A DNA stretch of 64,000 nt from Distichodus sexfasciatus (Eukaryota > Chordata > Actinopteri > Characiformes > Distichodontidae): positions 8,821,789-8,885,788 of the forward strand of contig JAVGVS010000001.1 of assembly GCA_032718565.1 (NCBI GenBank), read 5' to 3'. Below the pieces are notes generated by a model. It was not told the DNA's origin. It ran no database searches and saw only the letters and a list, made by a program, of their open reading frames with translations. Positions 60,940 through 64,000 of this stretch are shown here, piece after piece. The translations under genes and the position numbers were made by a program. Each line of letters begins with the position of its first letter. Positions within the stretch are counted from its first letter, which is position 1.

Positions 60940-63590
60940 ACAGACGTTCTGGAATAAATGTTGAAAATCTCAATAAATGTCTGTATTGTGAGTAGAACGC
61001 CAGTTGCTGTGGTGGTGATCAGCTCAAACATGAGTTTAGTCTGTAATAAAGGGGGAGATTTGACTGAACTGAAGCATTTTAGCAAGTAATGGCTCTAAGT
61101 TCTTATATGAGCCCAGACAAGATGGAAAATAGTGAGAAAGAACAGCAGCTTGCTGTAAATGGTTATTATTGAATCTCCTGTACTGCCATTGTCTTTTATA
61201 GGCAAAATAGTGGTTTTTTTAACATTTAATGTGAGACAGAAAAATATAACTGTTCTGTTGTATTTCGTCAAAAAGCAGAAGCTGCATTACTGCAAAAAAA
61301 AAGGGGAGGAAATTAGATGGGATATTTTCACAACTGTAAATGAAGATAAGATAAAGAATGTTCAGCACTAAAGGCATGGCTGTACCAGATAAGTAAACTT
61401 ACATTTCCACACCAAAACACACCAAGTTGATACAATTAGTGAAAATGTGTGTACAAGAATGCAAAAGAAAGGCTAGAATGAGAATATACGCATATGTGGA
61501 AAGCAGTTATGCATAAATCTTTAAAACATACACACTTCTTTACTTTGTTTCTTGAATTGTACTGAGAAAAGAAGCTTTGACTCTTAGGTCTGAGACACTT
61601 CTAAAGCCAGGGTGTTCTGCAGCGCCATTAAACTGCTTGTGTCAATCAAGCACTCAGTCCACTGACAGTCTGGCACAATTCAGCTTAGTTCTGTCATTAA
61701 TAAAAAGAACACTGCTTTTGCATTATTCCAGACCTTGTTAAAAGTTCTGCCAGCTTCCTATTTTCCAAAAGGAGATTTATACCATCTTTGAAGTCTAAAA
61801 CCAATGAATTCTGCTTAAAACCAGTGAAAAGCCACGGAGATTCATGAACACTAACATCAACAGTGAGATTGTGCTATCCAAGTTTAAATTACTGTCAGTG
61901 ACTATTTAAGAAGGTCTGACCCCAAAAACACCTAGTTTATCTTTTCAGAAACTATCTTAAATACTCAAAATCCTAATTACCTTCAAAGTCACACTGATGT
62001 TGGCTATTATTCTGAAACATTCTTAAATCAGAGAATATTTTCAAATCAAGGAGCATAATCTAATTAATAATCATAGAATAACTAGTGTGACTTTGTATGC
62101 CTGAACATAGAAAAGAATCATTAAAAAAATAATTTTAATAAACAGATCCATCTATTAAAAAAAAAAGCTCACCCCAAACCACTGTTGAACATGGCTTTAC
62201 TGAGACGCTGTAGTTGGACAAAAATCCTTTAAGAGCAACTGTTCCCAAACAATTAAAATTACCGTCTTAAAATTCAAATAAGTTCTTTCCTAAATCTAAA
62301 CCACTACTACTAAACCTTTATGAAACCTATGTCCTCTCTTGCTTCGCCCAGCACCCTGCACTTCTGGTAGTAATTAACCAACATTTGGCCTATAACAACT
62401 CCTTCCCTCTTGTTCTCCTGAGGAGGCTGGAAAGACATAAAAGCTCCACTACATGTCCCTGCACCTCAACGCCTTCTTCTAAGCATGTCTGAGCTTGTTG
62501 ACACAACCTTGTCTTCTAGGACCCACAGCATGGAACGCTGGAAGGATTCAAAACTATTTGGCCATTTGTTTCTGTAGCACGAGCAGGGAGCAGTGTTTTG
62601 GTGAGGCACATCTGTGAAACTGTACGCTAGGTTAAATGTATGCATGAACAAACAGAGTAAACCAATAACTTATTTTGCTTAGAGTAAAAAGGAACAGTTA
62701 ACTATTGTTTTCACATCCTCAAAAGGTTCGATTCTTGTAAGTGAACAACGTTGCTTGTGTAATTATTGGTTAAGTCTCATCATTGTACAGGTCGTAAGGC
62801 GGTGTTAAAAATCGGCACTTTCCTCATCAAAAGCATTTTCTTGGTGATGATCATTTGATGCAAATTCAAGCACAATTTAATATTTCTTTGTGACTTACGC
62901 AGCTAACAGTCATTTATCACGGAATTTTAAATTACGCTCTAAAAGCCTGTTAGCTGCCTTTATCTTTTTGGGGGGACTGTCTCTTTAAAAGCCTTAATTC
63001 GTGCAACGGCGTCTATCCTGTTTAGCCTTTAGTGTATTGCAATTACTAGCGAGCTTATAAATTACGAGGCTGAGCAAGACGAGATGTTTAAAATGCAAAA
63101 GCTTTCAAGCACGAGGAGACTAGAAAAACGGAAACAAAGTCTGAATGGGCTGCATGTACTCCGTTCGGGAACTCGATGTGTTGCACATTTACTAACGTTA
63201 AACTGACGAAACGTGGGCTGGAAAGGCCAAGTACCACCACGAACATAGGGGTCGGGTACCATAGTGTAGCCTGAAGCTGAATGCAATGCGATCATCATCT
63301 GTATTGTGTGTCAGAAGTGTTGCACTACATTGCTCAGACCCGGATTGTAACTAACACACGCACACAGGGTTCTAACTTGATTCACCGATTGTGAAAACGC
63401 AAACAAACCAAAGCTCCTAACAAAACGTTAATTAGCACGCATTTAACGGCCGGTAAACTACACCAGACAGTTATTGTTTTCCACAAAATAGACAAAAAGC
63501 TTGCAAAAAGATTGCACTGATCAAAGCTCGGATTCCAGCCGACGTCTAGCCTAGAGGATTCTTTTCCAAAGAGATAGAAGAATGGTTTTT
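60940..63590. other. Distal part of the upstream intron
   Basis: No exon, transposon end or long repeat was recognised. AT-rich to about 62.9 kb, then of more balanced composition toward the possible first exon. Confidence 0.5.
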
Positions 63591-63593
63591 TAC

Positions 63594-63700
63594 CTGAGAA
63601 ATTCAGCCTAGGTTCATTGTTGGCGGCGACATGCAGGACGCTGCTCCTCATGCGCTATTGTTCGGTGTCCGCGCGGCGCGAGTGTGAGACATGCGGATCG
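63594..63700 (-). promoter_or_regulatory. Possible st6gal2 5' noncoding exon and promoter
   Basis: On the - strand a CpG-dense stretch (about 63660-63700, with CGCGCCGCGCGGAC) leads into sequence ending CTCAG followed by a GTAAAA donor at 63593-63588. This is the best candidate seen for the noncoding first exon that should splice to the acceptor at 30629, about 33 kb away. There is no TATA box and no direct proof of a start site. The right limit is a guess. Confidence 0.25.
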
Positions 63701-64000
63701 GCGATGCTGAGAAGGCAGTGCTGCTCTTTCTTTCTAGTTCTATTTGTTTGAAGAGCAGGAGATTTGCTCGGCCAGTAGTGGGCAGCTTTGTGCTTTATGA
63801 ATTTGGAGACATGAACACTCCATACTGAGGCAAAGCTGCATGTACAGTGTTCATTGCTGCAAGATGAATAATCTGCGACATAACGAATGTTAGATATCAT
63901 GTTATCTTTGAATAATATGGGTATTGATATAGAATACTAGGTTAGGGACAGCGGTGTTGCGGCTTCGAGTCGAGGTATATTCCACCTTCCAACTCTACCA

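Overview
The window is nuclear DNA from a vertebrate, almost certainly a teleost fish. Exons are short, carry GT/AG splice borders and are separated by kilobase introns. The repeats are of kinds typical of fish genomes (hAT-type elements starting TAGGG, L1-type LINE, PIF/Harbinger, tRNA-like SINEs), and the sequence is AT-rich with CA and TA microsatellites. I cannot name the species.

Two protein-coding genes are supported. On the + strand are the last three visible coding exons (1-192, 2690-2923, 8579-8794) of an opsin of the teleost multiple tissue (TMT)/encephalopsin group; its 5' part lies outside the window. On the - strand is the complete coding region of st6gal2, a Golgi beta-galactoside alpha-2,6-sialyltransferase, in five exons (30574-29668, 21435-21338, 20412-20311, 13301-13127, 7885-7638). 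These join in frame to 509 codons plus a stop. The two genes converge and interlock: the last st6gal2 exon lies inside the last opsin intron, and the last opsin exon and its poly(A) signal lie inside the last st6gal2 intron.

Layout: 1-9690 opsin 3' half with the st6gal2 terminal exon; 9.7-13.1 kb st6gal2 intron 4; 13.3-20.3 kb intron 3, holding a broken L1-type LINE with ORF1 and ORF2 remains; 21.4-29.7 kb intron 1, holding a hAT relic, a Harbinger inverted pair and CTCF-like motifs; 29.7-30.6 kb first coding exon; 30.6-63.6 kb one long intron upstream of the start codon, reaching a possible 5' noncoding exon near 63.6 kb.

The 33-kb upstream intron is the accessory part. It holds hAT-type elements whose limits can be read from 8-bp target-site duplications (37614-38494, 40177-41545, 45016-46157, 59870-60374, plus 55623-56650 and 32223-32687 with imperfect duplications). 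Elements with different termini share internal modules. Between them lie repeat-poor stretches that may be conserved regulatory DNA, and one unrecognised 91-codon ORF at 44230-44505. No bacterial, CRISPR, tRNA or rRNA genes were seen.
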